Shown here: positions 12,157 through 19,374 of the stretch, piece by piece
Position numbering within the stretch: the first letter of the stretch is position 1
Layout: each line of letters opens with the position of its first letter
Origin: CAIYMF01 sp943329595
GTDB taxonomy: Bacteria; Actinomycetota; Actinomycetes; S36-B12; CAIYMF01
Reading direction: 5' to 3'
NCBI GenBank assembly: GCA_943329595.2
Contig: CALQEM020000042.1
Span: 1 to 19,374 of the forward strand
Length of the DNA stretch: 19,374 nt
Notes under the pieces: model-generated
Database searches by the model: none
The model's input: the letters and a program-made list of their open reading frames with translations, nothing else
What the model was told of the DNA's origin: nothing
Program-made: the position numbers and the translations under genes

Positions 12157-13320
12157 ATGGCCACCACAGTCACGCCCCTCACCCCGCAGCAGGTCGATGA
12201 CCTGCGTGCGCTGGTGAGACGCGCGTTTGCCGGTGACGGTGCCAATGAACGGGCAGCTGTTCCACTCCTCTCTTCGAACCCTGAGGCTCTCGTGGAGGCC
12301 GTGGCGCGCCACCGACTGGCTGTTTGCCTCGCACCGACCCTCGACGACACGATCGTTCCAGCGCTTGTCGTTGAGGGCGTGCGAGCGTCAGCGTCGCGGC
12401 AGCGATTGCACGCCCTCATGTGCGCGGCGGCCACCGCTGAGGCCGCGGGTGCTCTAAGCGATGCGGGAGTTCGCGGGCTGGTGGTCAAGGGTGTCGCGCT
12501 GGCACTTCAAACCACGGGCGAGGCAACCTCGCGCGGTCCGGGTGACATCGACCTCTGGGTGCACCCCAAAGATGTGCAGGCCGCCACGCTCGCACTGGAA
12601 GGGGTGGGCTACCGAAGCCATCTGTACGCGCAGATACCCGACCCGGCCAGTGCCCTGTGGCGCTACACCCTGTGGGCCGACCACGAACTGCTGCTGGTGC
12701 GCGAGGCGATGATGCTCGATCTGCACTGGTCGCTCACCGTGAACCGCGCGGGCCTGCCCGACTTCGACACCGCGTGGGAGCGGCGGGCCCACGTTCAGAT
12801 CGGTGCGCGCTCGATCGCAACCCTCGGTCTCGCCGACGCTCTGGTGCACGCGAGCGCCCACGCGCACAAGGACGGCTGGCGCTGGATGCGCAGCCTCGTC
12901 GACATCGCCCTGCTCTCGAGGCTGGTGCAACCTAGCGAGCGCGAGTCCCTGAGCAGGGTGCGCTCGGTGCGGCGCAGTGCGCTGGTGGCACACGACGCCA
13001 CCGGGGTGCCGGAGCTGGAGTCACTGATGGCGGTCAACCCGCGCGAGGTGGCGAGGGCGCGGCGCACCGCCTCGGTGCAGCAGCGCACGGGCGACTGGAC
13101 GTCGAGCGACCACTGGAGCGCGCGAGCGACCTACGACTGGGCCCACCAGCAACTCGAGCTCTCGGGCGGTCCGACTGATTACGCGCGCTCGGTCGCGGGA
13201 TTCGTCCTTGCGCCAGCGAGCCTGGTCGACCCAGAAACACGGTTGGGAATCTCGCTGCCCACCGCCCTGGGCGCCCGGGCCCGAGCTGTGGTCAGCCGCG
13301 TGTCGCCCCGCGCGGGCTGA
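12157..13320 (+). CDS. Nucleotidyltransferase-fold protein of the lasso cluster (NTP_transf_5-like)
   Basis: 387 residues. VKGVALALQTTGEATSRGPGDIDLWV (110-135) holds the KG and the GDxDxxV pair (D130, D132) of the nucleotidyltransferase superfamily found in RiPP clusters, followed by a helical, Trp- and His-containing C-terminal half (DLHWSLTV, HASAHAHKDGWRWMRSLVDIALL). Proteins of this family occur with HPrK-like kinases in lasso clusters, where they have been linked to further modification of the phosphorylated C-terminus; I recall the pseudomycoidin system for this but cannot check details here. It lies 26 bp after B1 in the precursor operon, and its end overlaps the convergent B2 gene by 29 bp. 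Whether it transfers a nucleotide or a sugar cannot be decided from sequence. Confidence 0.8.
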   Translation: MATTVTPLTPQQVDDLRALVRRAFAGDGANERAAVPLLSSNPEALVEAVARHRLAVCLAPTLDDTIVPALVVEGVRASASRQRLHALMCAAATAEAAGALSDAGVRGLVVKGVALALQTTGEATSRGPGDIDLWVHPKDVQAATLALEGVGYRSHLYAQIPDPASALWRYTLWADHELLLVREAMMLDLHWSLTVNRAGLPDFDTAWERRAHVQIGARSIATLGLADALVHASAHAHKDGWRWMRSLVDIALLSRLVQPSERESLSRVRSVRRSALVAHDATGVPELESLMAVNPREVARARRTASVQQRTGDWTSSDHWSARATYDWAHQQLELSGGPTDYARSVAGFVLAPASLVDPETRLGISLPTALGARARAVVSRVSPRAG

Positions 13321-13828
13321 GGTCGACCTCGCGGGCCAGGAGTCCGCCCTCGCGCTCGAACACGGTGGTGGCGCTAAAGCCCTCGGCAGCCGGACCCCCT
13401 GTGAGGGCTCCGTGACGCCCGAGCAGCCAGGCGTGGGTGTCCCAGGCGCCCGCAGTGTCGGGGCTGAGACGAAGACCGACCACCACCACGCCGGGCGTTC
13501 CGCGCCGCGACAGCATCACCTGGGCTGCCGCAGCCTCTGCGAGACAGCTAGGGGTCCAGGGCAGCAGTCGGGCGCCGCGGCGCACAGCGGAGGCGACCCG
13601 GTACTCGATCAGCGTCGCTGCCGTGGTCGACAGGCCCTCCACGCGCTGCCCCTGCCAGTCGTCGGGCACGGCCGCGGCTGTGCCCAGAACGCGCGACCAC
13701 CGTGGCATCGAAATCCAGCGTTGGGCTGCGCTCGACGCCGTGAGCAGTACCGCGGCCTCCACCACCCGGGCGCGGCCTTCCCAGAGATTGCGGCGGGCCC
13801 GAGTGGCAGTGCGACCGTCAGCCGTCAC
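13292..13828 (-). CDS. Lasso leader peptidase B2 (transglutaminase-like)
   Basis: 178 residues from GTG 13828. SCLAEAAAAQVMLSRRGTPG (94-113) places the nucleophile Cys95 before the typical 'mLrRRG' helix, and WDTHAWLLGRHGALTGG (129-145) places His132, the order of Cys and His in Transglut_core3/B2 proteins. An obvious catalytic Asp is not clear. The N-terminal helix VVEAAVLLTASSAAQRW fits the B2 family. B2 removes the leader so that the core N-terminus is free for cyclisation. The GTG lies within the last codons of the CoA ligase gene (11-bp overlap) on the same strand, so it is probably translated from that operon and not with A and B1. An open frame extends to 13879 but the extension is shadow of the CoA ligase. 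Confidence 0.85.
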   Translation of the reverse strand: MTADGRTATRARRNLWEGRARVVEAAVLLTASSAAQRWISMPRWSRVLGTAAAVPDDWQGQRVEGLSTTAATLIEYRVASAVRRGARLLPWTPSCLAEAAAAQVMLSRRGTPGVVVVGLRLSPDTAGAWDTHAWLLGRHGALTGGPAAEGFSATTVFEREGGLLAREVDLSPRGATRG

Positions 13829-15368
13829 GCAAAATCCGTCGCAGGATCTTGCCCGACGCCGACTTGGGGATGGCGTCAACGAACACCACGTCGCCGAGGC
13901 GCTTGTAGGTGGCCACCTGCCCCGCGATGAACTCCTTCACGTCGTCGGCGGTAGCTTCGGAGCCCGGCTTGAGCACGATGAATCCGATGGGAATCTCGCC
14001 GGCCTCCTCGTCGGGGCGGCCGATTACGGCGGCGTCGGCGATGGCGGGGTGAGTGAGCAGCAGGGCCTCGAGTTCGGCCGGGGGCACCTGGAAGCCCTTG
14101 TACTTGATGAGCTCCTTGAGCCGGTCGACCACGTACACGTGGCCGTCGGAGTCGACATGGCCGCTGTCGCCGGTGTGCAGCCACCCATCGGAGTCGATGG
14201 TGGCGGCGGTGGCCTCGGGATTGTTGAGGTAGCCCTTCATCACCTGGGGCCCGCGAATCCACATCTCGCCGTCGGCGTCGAGGTCGAGGTCGGCACCGGT
14301 GGCCACATCGACAATGCGCAGTTCGGTGTTGGGGGTGGTCACTCCGCACGACCCGGGCTTGAACTGTCCGGGAGCGGTCAGCTGCGAGACGGGGGAGAGC
14401 TCAGTCATTCCGTAGCCCTGCACCACCTCGCAACCGATACGTGCCCCGGCCTCAAGTGCGAGCGACGCCGAGAGCGGAGCGGCGCCGCTGAACACCTGGT
14501 TGACGCTCGACAGGTCGAAGTTGTCGACCATCGGGTGCTTGGCGAGCGCGACCACGATGGGGGGCGCGACGAACGAGCGGGTGATGCCGTGGACCTGGTG
14601 CATCTGCAAAAACTGCTCGAGGTCGAAGCGCGGCAGCGTGACGATGGTGGCACCAACGCGCAGCCCGCAGTTCATCAGCACCTGCATGCCGTAGATGTGG
14701 AAGAACGGCAGCACCGCGATGAACCGATCGTCAGAGGTGAACTCGGCCGGGATGAGCACCTGCTGGATATTGGCGATGAGGTTGCCGTGCGTGAGCATCA
14801 CGCCCTTGCTGACGCCGGTGGTGCCGGAGCTGTAGGGCAGGGCCACGATGTCGTCGGGGGTGACTGGCACCGGAGCCGACAACGGGGGGCCAAACAGGTC
14901 GGTGACCGGCCGGGCGTCGGACCCCTCGGGCACCTCTCCAATGACGAACATGTCGCGGATGTTCGTGTCGACCGAGGCCGCGGTGGCCGTGTCGAGGAAC
15001 ATTCCGACCGTGACCATGATGCGCGCGTGCGAGTCGACGAGCTGGTGGTGCACCTCACGCTCGGTGTAGGTGGGATTGACGGTGGTGATCACGCCGCCCA
15101 CCATGGCAACCGCGTGGAAGACGATCGCGTACTCGGGGATGTTGGGAGACATCAGCGCCAGGCAGTCGCCCTTGGTGAACCCATGGGCGATGAGGCCACC
15201 CGCGAGCGAGCGCACCCCGGCCTCAAGCTGCGCGTAGGTGAGCGTGCGACCGCTGGGACCGTCGATCAGTGCCGGCTTGTCGCCGAGCGCCTCTGCGTTT
15301 TCGAACATGTAGTCGAAGAGTGGAACCTTCGGAATCACCACGTCGGGCAGCGGGCTTGCGTGGATCAT
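13818..15368 (-). CDS. 4-coumarate-CoA-ligase-like acyl/aryl-CoA synthetase
   Basis: 516 residues of the ANL adenylating superfamily. Present are the AMP-binding P-loop LPYSSGTTGVSKGV (177-190), the QGYGMTE motif (317-323), a GEMWIRG box, the hinge DGWLHTGDSGHVDSDGHVYVVDRLKELIKYKG, and the C-terminal IPKSASGKILRR with the catalytic Lys. It activates a carboxylic acid as acyl-AMP and then acyl-CoA; the substrate is unknown, and an aromatic acid from the kynurenine genes is possible but unproven. I chose ATG 15368 because GGGAGG sits 5 nt upstream; ATG 15419 is open but lacks this. A 93-bp gap separates it from the tryptophan dioxygenase gene. Its last codons overlap the B2 start. Confidence 0.92.
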   Translation of the reverse strand: MIHASPLPDVVIPKVPLFDYMFENAEALGDKPALIDGPSGRTLTYAQLEAGVRSLAGGLIAHGFTKGDCLALMSPNIPEYAIVFHAVAMVGGVITTVNPTYTEREVHHQLVDSHARIMVTVGMFLDTATAASVDTNIRDMFVIGEVPEGSDARPVTDLFGPPLSAPVPVTPDDIVALPYSSGTTGVSKGVMLTHGNLIANIQQVLIPAEFTSDDRFIAVLPFFHIYGMQVLMNCGLRVGATIVTLPRFDLEQFLQMHQVHGITRSFVAPPIVVALAKHPMVDNFDLSSVNQVFSGAAPLSASLALEAGARIGCEVVQGYGMTELSPVSQLTAPGQFKPGSCGVTTPNTELRIVDVATGADLDLDADGEMWIRGPQVMKGYLNNPEATAATIDSDGWLHTGDSGHVDSDGHVYVVDRLKELIKYKGFQVPPAELEALLLTHPAIADAAVIGRPDEEAGEIPIGFIVLKPGSEATADDVKEFIAGQVATYKRLGDVVFVDAIPKSASGKILRRILRDG

Positions 15369-15461
15369 CTGGTCCTCCCAGGGGGTGCTTTCCGGAGCGG
15401 CGATCGCCGGTGCGCCCATCTTGCCGTGCGGGGGTGCTCGACGCCACCGAAATAGTGCGGA

Positions 15462-16307
15462 TTACACCTCGGTGCGCGAGGTCCAGAGTTCGGGGAACGG
15501 CAGCTTCGACAGACTGCGTTCGAGCCACGCCACGCCCGACGACCCGCCGGTGCCCGTCTTGGAGCCCATGGTGCGCCGCACCGCGGTGAGGTGCCAAAAC
15601 TTCCACTCGCTCATGCGCTGGGCCACGTCGGTGAGCGCCTCGGCGAGCACGATCTCGGGCCGAGGCTCGTCGCGGTAGATGGCCACCCACACTGCCTCGA
15701 CGTCGTCGTCGGGCTCGTAGGGGGCGTCGAGGGCCCGATCGAGAATGTCGGCCGGAATCGGGTGTCCGCGCCGGGCGAGCCAGCCGAGCACCTCGTCGTA
15801 GAGGCTCGGCGACTCGAGCGCGGCTTCGAGATCGCGGTGCAGCTCCGGGTTGCCCTTGTGTGCGGCCAGCATCTGGCGTGACTTGTTGCCCAGCAAAAAC
15901 TCCATGCGGCGGTACTGCGCCGACTGGAAGCCCGAGGCCTCGCCGAGCTGGCCGCGGAAGGAGTTGAAGTCGCGAGGCGTCATCCACGACAGCGACAGCC
16001 AGGCGGCGTTGAGCCCGTCGATCGACCGGCAGCTGCGCTCGAGCGCGATGAGCGCGGTGTCGAGGTCGTCGTCGCGCAGGGCCTCGAGGGCGCGGCGCCA
16101 CTCGAAGCAGATGAGCCCGAAGTACAGCTCCATGATCTGGCTCACCACGAGGAAGGGCATCTCGGCCGGCTCGTCGGTGAAGAGCGTCTGCATCGTGGCA
16201 AGCGTGGTGGCTCCCACATACGAGTCGTAGGGGGTGCCCTCCTCGAAGGTGAGCAGTGGCTCATCTGCCGCCCGGTCGGGAGAGGGGGTGCGGGTGCGCT
16301 TGCGCAT
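15462..16307 (-). CDS. kynA: Tryptophan 2,3-dioxygenase
   Basis: 281-residue haem enzyme opening the indole ring of L-tryptophan to N-formylkynurenine. YDSYVG (28-33), VSQIMELYFGLICFEW (55-70), REFN-like RDFNSFRGQLGEASGFQSAQYRRMEF (112-136), and EWKFWHLTAVRRTMGSKTGTGGSSGV with proximal haem ligand His239 all fit the family. The distal His of most TDOs (the HQ..E motif) is Ser56 here, as in indoleamine dioxygenases. It starts 5 bp after the 3-hydroxyanthranilate dioxygenase stop in the kynurenine operon. Confidence 0.94.
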   Translation of the reverse strand: MRKRTRTPSPDRAADEPLLTFEEGTPYDSYVGATTLATMQTLFTDEPAEMPFLVVSQIMELYFGLICFEWRRALEALRDDDLDTALIALERSCRSIDGLNAAWLSLSWMTPRDFNSFRGQLGEASGFQSAQYRRMEFLLGNKSRQMLAAHKGNPELHRDLEAALESPSLYDEVLGWLARRGHPIPADILDRALDAPYEPDDDVEAVWVAIYRDEPRPEIVLAEALTDVAQRMSEWKFWHLTAVRRTMGSKTGTGGSSGVAWLERSLSKLPFPELWTSRTEV

Positions 16308-16312
16308 CGCAG

Positions 16313-16837
16313 TCAGCCCTTACCGGGGTGCAGCGCTCCGCAGTCGGGGCAGGTGCGGGCGCTCTGGTCGGCGTAGAAGGCCTCGAAGATGCGGGGCAGG
16401 TCAACCGAGATGTCAGCGACCTGCACCTCGGCGTCGTGCACGAGGGCCGAGCATTCGAGGCAGTACCACTGGAAGTGCTCGAGCACCCCGGGCTCGCGGA
16501 CGCGCTCGACCACCATGCCGATCGATCCCTCCTCGGGGCGCTGGGGCGAGTGCGGCAGAAAGCGGGGCAGCATCCACATCTCGCCCTCGCGAATGTCAAC
16601 CCGCGCGGGGCCGTCGGGCGTCACGACGTTGAGGTGCATGTTCCCCTTGATCTGGTAAAAAAACTCCTCATAGGGGTCGACGTGAAAGTCGGTGCGCTGA
16701 TTGGGGCCGCCGACAATCATCACGATGAAGTCAGAGTGCCCGGGAAACATCTCGCGGTTCGACACCGGCGGCTTGAGCAGCGGCCCGTTCTCGGCGAGCC
16801 AGGCGGTGAAGTCGACGGCGACGGGCAGATCGGTCAT
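16313..16837 (-). CDS. 3-hydroxyanthranilate 3,4-dioxygenase
   Basis: 174-residue cupin-fold ring-cleaving dioxygenase making 2-amino-3-carboxymuconate semialdehyde. The iron ligands His52, Glu58 and His96 (FHVDPYEEFF and LPRFLPHSPQRP) and substrate-binding Arg48, Arg100 and Glu111 are in place. A C-terminal rubredoxin-like site has CLEC (126-129) and CPDC (163-166), as in bacterial enzymes of this type. The ATG overlaps the stop of the RidA-like gene (ATGA), so translation is coupled. Confidence 0.95.
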   Translation of the reverse strand: MTDLPVAVDFTAWLAENGPLLKPPVSNREMFPGHSDFIVMIVGGPNQRTDFHVDPYEEFFYQIKGNMHLNVVTPDGPARVDIREGEMWMLPRFLPHSPQRPEEGSIGMVVERVREPGVLEHFQWYCLECSALVHDAEVQVADISVDLPRIFEAFYADQSARTCPDCGALHPGKG

Positions 16838-17265
16838 GGGGTCTCCTCGGTGTCGGGCAGCACGGCCACTGCTTGAATCTCGATCAGCAGGTCGGGGTGG
16901 GGCAGTTGGTGCACGGCCACCGTGGTGCGGGTGGGTCCGGTGTGGTCGAAGAACTCGCCGTACACCTCGTTGTAGCCCGCGAAGTCGTCCATCGATACGA
17001 GGTAGCAGGTAACCTGCACGAGGTCGCTGAGTTCGGCGCCGGCCGACGCCAGCAGGTCGGCGATGTTCTCGACCACCGCGCGGGTCTGTGCGCGGATGTC
17101 GCGCACCATCGTGCCGTCAATAAGCTCGGCGCCGGCGATGGTGTTGTCGGGCCGACGGCTGCTGGTACCCGACACATACACTGTGCGGCCCACCACCTTC
17201 ACGTGCGGGTACGCGCCGCGCGGAGTGGCCTTGCCGCTCACGGTGAGGTTGCGTACGTTGCTCAT
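16834..17265 (-). CDS. RidA/YjgF-family protein, probable 2-aminomuconate deaminase
   Basis: 143 residues with the RidA fold: TVYVSGTSSRRPDNT, AQTRAVVENIADLLASAGAELSDLVQVTCYLVSMDDFAGYNEVYGEFF, TRTTVAVHQLPHPDLLIEIQAVAVL. The Arg of the PxRTxV-type motif and the terminal Glu in IEIQAVA are the substrate-contact residues in the family. In kynurenine-pathway clusters this branch hydrolyses 2-aminomuconate; a general imine deaminase is the alternative. The decarboxylase and dehydrogenase needed between the dioxygenase product and 2-aminomuconate are not in the window. It overlaps both neighbours by 4 bp. Confidence 0.87.
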   Translation of the reverse strand: MSNVRNLTVSGKATPRGAYPHVKVVGRTVYVSGTSSRRPDNTIAGAELIDGTMVRDIRAQTRAVVENIADLLASAGAELSDLVQVTCYLVSMDDFAGYNEVYGEFFDHTGPTRTTVAVHQLPHPDLLIEIQAVAVLPDTEETP

Positions 17266-18617
17266 GACGCGCCCCCGCGGCCAGACAGTGATCGCAGCGG
17301 AGCAGCCACCCGATGCGCGATGCCCGCAGCCACCGATCGGGCCTGCGAGGGCACCGTGGTGCGTCGCACCACCTCGGCGTAGGGGATGGTGCTGAACGAC
17401 ACGAGTTCGTACCGCGACACATAGTGCTCAGGAAGCAGTCGCTCGAACGCGTGCTGCACGCTCTTCTGCGCCTGGAAAACTCTGCTGCCCGACTTCGTGC
17501 TCATCTCAACGAAATTTGCGAGAGCCATGTCAGCGATGGCGTTGGCGTTGTCGACGCGGGCTTTTTCGTAGGCGGGCAGGGCGACCGACCAGTCGCCATC
17601 GGCCTCGCCGAGGCATCGGTCGAGCTCAGCCACGTCTTCGAAGCCTGAGTTGGCGCCCTGTCCGAAGAAAGGGGTGATGGCGTGGGCGGCGTCACCGATG
17701 AGGGCCACCCTGCCGTTGGCCGACCAGCGCCCGCAGCGCACGGTGACCAGGCTGCCGACGGGGTTTGCGTCGTAGTCGGCCACGAGGTCGGGCATCAGCG
17801 GCACGGCGTCGGGATAGTGCGCGGTGAAGTAGGCCAGCGCCTGCTCGCCGGTGCGCACCTCGTCGAACGAGCCGGGGCCCGTGGGTGGCCAGAACAACGT
17901 GCACGTAAACGAGCGGTCGGGGTTGGGCAGGGCGATCATCATCGAGCCGCCGCGCGGCCAGATGTGCAGGGCCTCCGGGTCGAGCGCGAATTCGCCGTCG
18001 CGCGCGGGAATGGTGAGTTCCTTGTACTGGCAGTCGAGGTAGTCCTGCCGAAAGTCAAAGCCCGGAATCGAGAGCAGTCGCGAGCGCACTGCGCTCGAGG
18101 CGCCGTCGGCGCCGATAACCACCCCGGCGTTCACCGTGCTGACTCCGTGGGGGGTTTCGAACTCGAGGGTTCCGTCGTCGAGGCCGAGCCGCAGCAGGCG
18201 GTGGTCAAACTCCGCCGTGACGAGGGGCGACTCGAGGGCCGCGGCGAGCAGGGTGTCATTGAGCGCCGAACGCGAGATGGAGTTAATCGCGCGCGTGCCG
18301 TCGGCACTGTACGACGTGAAGAGCGTCTCGCCCGCTGAGTCGTGAATGCGCCGGCCCCGCATGGGCAGGGCGTCGGCCATGGCCTGGTCGGTGAGCCCGA
18401 TCTGGTCGAGGGCGTGCAGGCCGCGGGCCGAGATGGCCAGGTTAATCGAGCGGCCACGCTCGGCGTCGGCCCGGCGAGGGTCGGGGCGGCGCTCGTACAG
18501 GGTGACCGTGAGCCCGCGCCGTGCGAGATAGCAGGCCAGCAGGCAGCCCACGAGTCCGGCGCCCACGATCGCCACGTCGGTGCTCGACTGGGTCTGGGCA
18601 GTGGTCTCGGCGCTCAT
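17262..18617 (-). CDS. kmo: Kynurenine 3-monooxygenase
   Basis: 451-residue FAD monooxygenase converting kynurenine to 3-hydroxykynurenine with NADPH. The FAD dinucleotide site is VAIVGAGLVGCLLACYLARRG (15-35). GRSINLAISARG (55-66), PMRGRRIHD (85-93) and SISRSALN (113-120) are diagnostic of this subfamily. GDAAHAITPFFGQGANSGFED (308-328) is the second FAD motif. The C-terminal region is soluble, without the membrane anchor of the eukaryotic enzyme. AGGAGG with 6 nt spacing precedes the ATG and overlaps the kynureninase stop. Confidence 0.95.
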   Translation of the reverse strand: MSAETTAQTQSSTDVAIVGAGLVGCLLACYLARRGLTVTLYERRPDPRRADAERGRSINLAISARGLHALDQIGLTDQAMADALPMRGRRIHDSAGETLFTSYSADGTRAINSISRSALNDTLLAAALESPLVTAEFDHRLLRLGLDDGTLEFETPHGVSTVNAGVVIGADGASSAVRSRLLSIPGFDFRQDYLDCQYKELTIPARDGEFALDPEALHIWPRGGSMMIALPNPDRSFTCTLFWPPTGPGSFDEVRTGEQALAYFTAHYPDAVPLMPDLVADYDANPVGSLVTVRCGRWSANGRVALIGDAAHAITPFFGQGANSGFEDVAELDRCLGEADGDWSVALPAYEKARVDNANAIADMALANFVEMSTKSGSRVFQAQKSVQHAFERLLPEHYVSRYELVSFSTIPYAEVVRRTTVPSQARSVAAGIAHRVAAPLRSLSGRGGAS

Positions 18618-18626
18618 GGGTTCCTC

Positions 18627-19374
18627 CTACATCTGGGCCAGCGCGTCGGCAACGCGCCAGCAGTCGTCGAAGGTGCAGTACATGGGCACCGGGGCGAGCC
18701 GAATGACCCGCTCACCGCGTGAGTCGGCGATGACACCGTGGTCGTGTCGCAGCCGGCGACTCACCTCGCGAGCATCGCGCGCGCCAACATCGAGCGACAG
18801 CTGGGCGCCGCGGCACTGCGGGTCGCGGGGTGTGATCACCGAGAAGCCGCGGTCGAGCACGCGTGCCTCAAGCAGTGCCTCGAGGTAGCCGGTGAGCCGG
18901 AGGCTGCGGTCGCGCAGTGCCTCGATGCCAACGGAGTCGAATAGGCCGAGCGAGGTAAGCACGGGCGCCATCGCCAAGATGGGCGGGTTGGAAAGTTGCC
19001 AGGCGTCGGCGGTGTGCATCGGTGTGAGCATCGGCAGCATCTCGAAGCGGTTGGTCGGGTCGTTGCTCCACCAGCCCGAGAGTCGGGGAATCGACTCGTC
19101 GGTGAGGTGGCGCTCGTGCACAAACGCGCCCGCCACTGCGCCCGGGCCGCTGTTGAGGTACTTGTAGCTGCACCAGGCTGCGAAGTCGACGTCCCAGTCG
19201 TGCAGCGACAGGGGCACGTTGCCTACCGCGTGCGCGAGGTCCCAGCCCACGATGGCCCCTGCAGCATGCCCCGCCGCGGTGATGGTGGGCATGTCCATCA
19301 GCTGGCCGGTGAGGTAGTTCACTCCGCCGAGCATCACCAGGGCAATCGAGTCACCCTCGCGCGCCAGCAGGTCG
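18627..19374 (-). CDS. kynU: Kynureninase, C-terminal part (5' partial)
   Basis: About 248 C-terminal residues of a PLP fold-type I hydrolase that splits 3-hydroxykynurenine into 3-hydroxyanthranilate and alanine. The frame stays open to the window edge, so the start lies beyond 19374. GWDLAHAVGNVPLSLHDWDVDFAAWCSYKYLNSGPG includes the PLP-pairing Asp and the Schiff-base Lys in SYKYLN; GWWSNDP and FEMLPMLTPMHTADAWQLSNPPILAMAP are typical of kynureninase. It is the first visible gene of the minus-strand kynurenine operon. Confidence 0.95.
   Translation of the reverse strand, partial: DLLAREGDSIALVMLGGVNYLTGQLMDMPTITAAGHAAGAIVGWDLAHAVGNVPLSLHDWDVDFAAWCSYKYLNSGPGAVAGAFVHERHLTDESIPRLSGWWSNDPTNRFEMLPMLTPMHTADAWQLSNPPILAMAPVLTSLGLFDSVGIEALRDRSLRLTGYLEALLEARVLDRGFSVITPRDPQCRGAQLSLDVGARDAREVSRRLRHDHGVIADSRGERVIRLAPVPMYCTFDDCWRVADALAQM

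Noticed and set aside
13437..15455. 672-codon plus-strand ORF antisense to the CoA ligase
   Set aside because: His/Gly/Val-rich shadow with no domain; the minus strand encodes a full ANL enzyme with all motifs.
17682..18338. 218-codon plus-strand ORF antisense to kynurenine 3-monooxygenase
   Set aside because: High-GC shadow of a clearly real gene.
18627..19374. Kynureninase fragment as the missing aminoethylphosphonate transaminase
   Set aside because: Motifs and operon partners are those of kynureninase; no phosphonate transaminase is seen in the window.

Overview
The window is high-GC DNA, and GC-rich third codon positions, GTG starts, overlapping stop/start codons and leaderless-looking promoters point to an actinobacterium (Actinomycetota). 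The genus cannot be set from the sequence alone. Coding density is about 97%. The only non-coding gap over 300 bp is at 11335-11723.

Layout. (1) 1-1557, plus strand: the end of an FkbM-like methyltransferase and a fucosyltransferase-like glycosyltransferase, probably the edge of a surface-glycan locus. (2) 1606-6366, minus strand: a tight five-gene phosphonate operon, in transcription order SAM methyltransferase, PEP mutase fused to a nucleotidyltransferase, phosphonopyruvate decarboxylase, a second free-standing nucleotidyltransferase, and a small cupin. (3) 6457-13828: a complete but scattered lasso-peptide (RiPP) set: cyclase (C), GT2 glycosyltransferase, a minus-strand methyltransferase carrying its own PqqD/RRE domain, an HPr-kinase-like kinase, a 41-aa precursor (A), RRE protein (B1), a nucleotidyltransferase-fold protein, and the minus-strand transglutaminase-like leader peptidase (B2). 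(4) 13818-19374, minus strand: a kynurenine-pathway operon (kynureninase, kynurenine 3-monooxygenase, RidA-type deaminase, 3-hydroxyanthranilate dioxygenase, tryptophan 2,3-dioxygenase) followed by a 4-coumarate-CoA-ligase-like enzyme whose 3' end overlaps the B2 start.

How they may work together. A, B1, B2 and C suffice in principle for a lasso peptide. The RRE-TylF methyltransferase, GT2, kinase and nucleotidyltransferase genes lie among them, which suggests a peptide that is glycosylated, O-methylated and phosphorylated or further decorated. The phosphonate operon starts 90 bp from the cyclase gene, facing away from it. Its product could decorate the neighbouring glycan (as in known phosphonoglycans) or, more speculatively, the lasso peptide. 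No transaminase or dehydrogenase acting on phosphonoacetaldehyde, no ABC exporter, no isopeptidase and no regulator is visible in the window, so both pathways are incomplete here.

Most unusual points: the PqqD-TylF fusion; the heavily tailored, strand-mosaic lasso locus next to a phosphonate operon; the atypical precursor; the peptidase gene overlapping the tail of a kynurenine operon; and a tandemly expanded repeat pair just upstream of the precursor gene.
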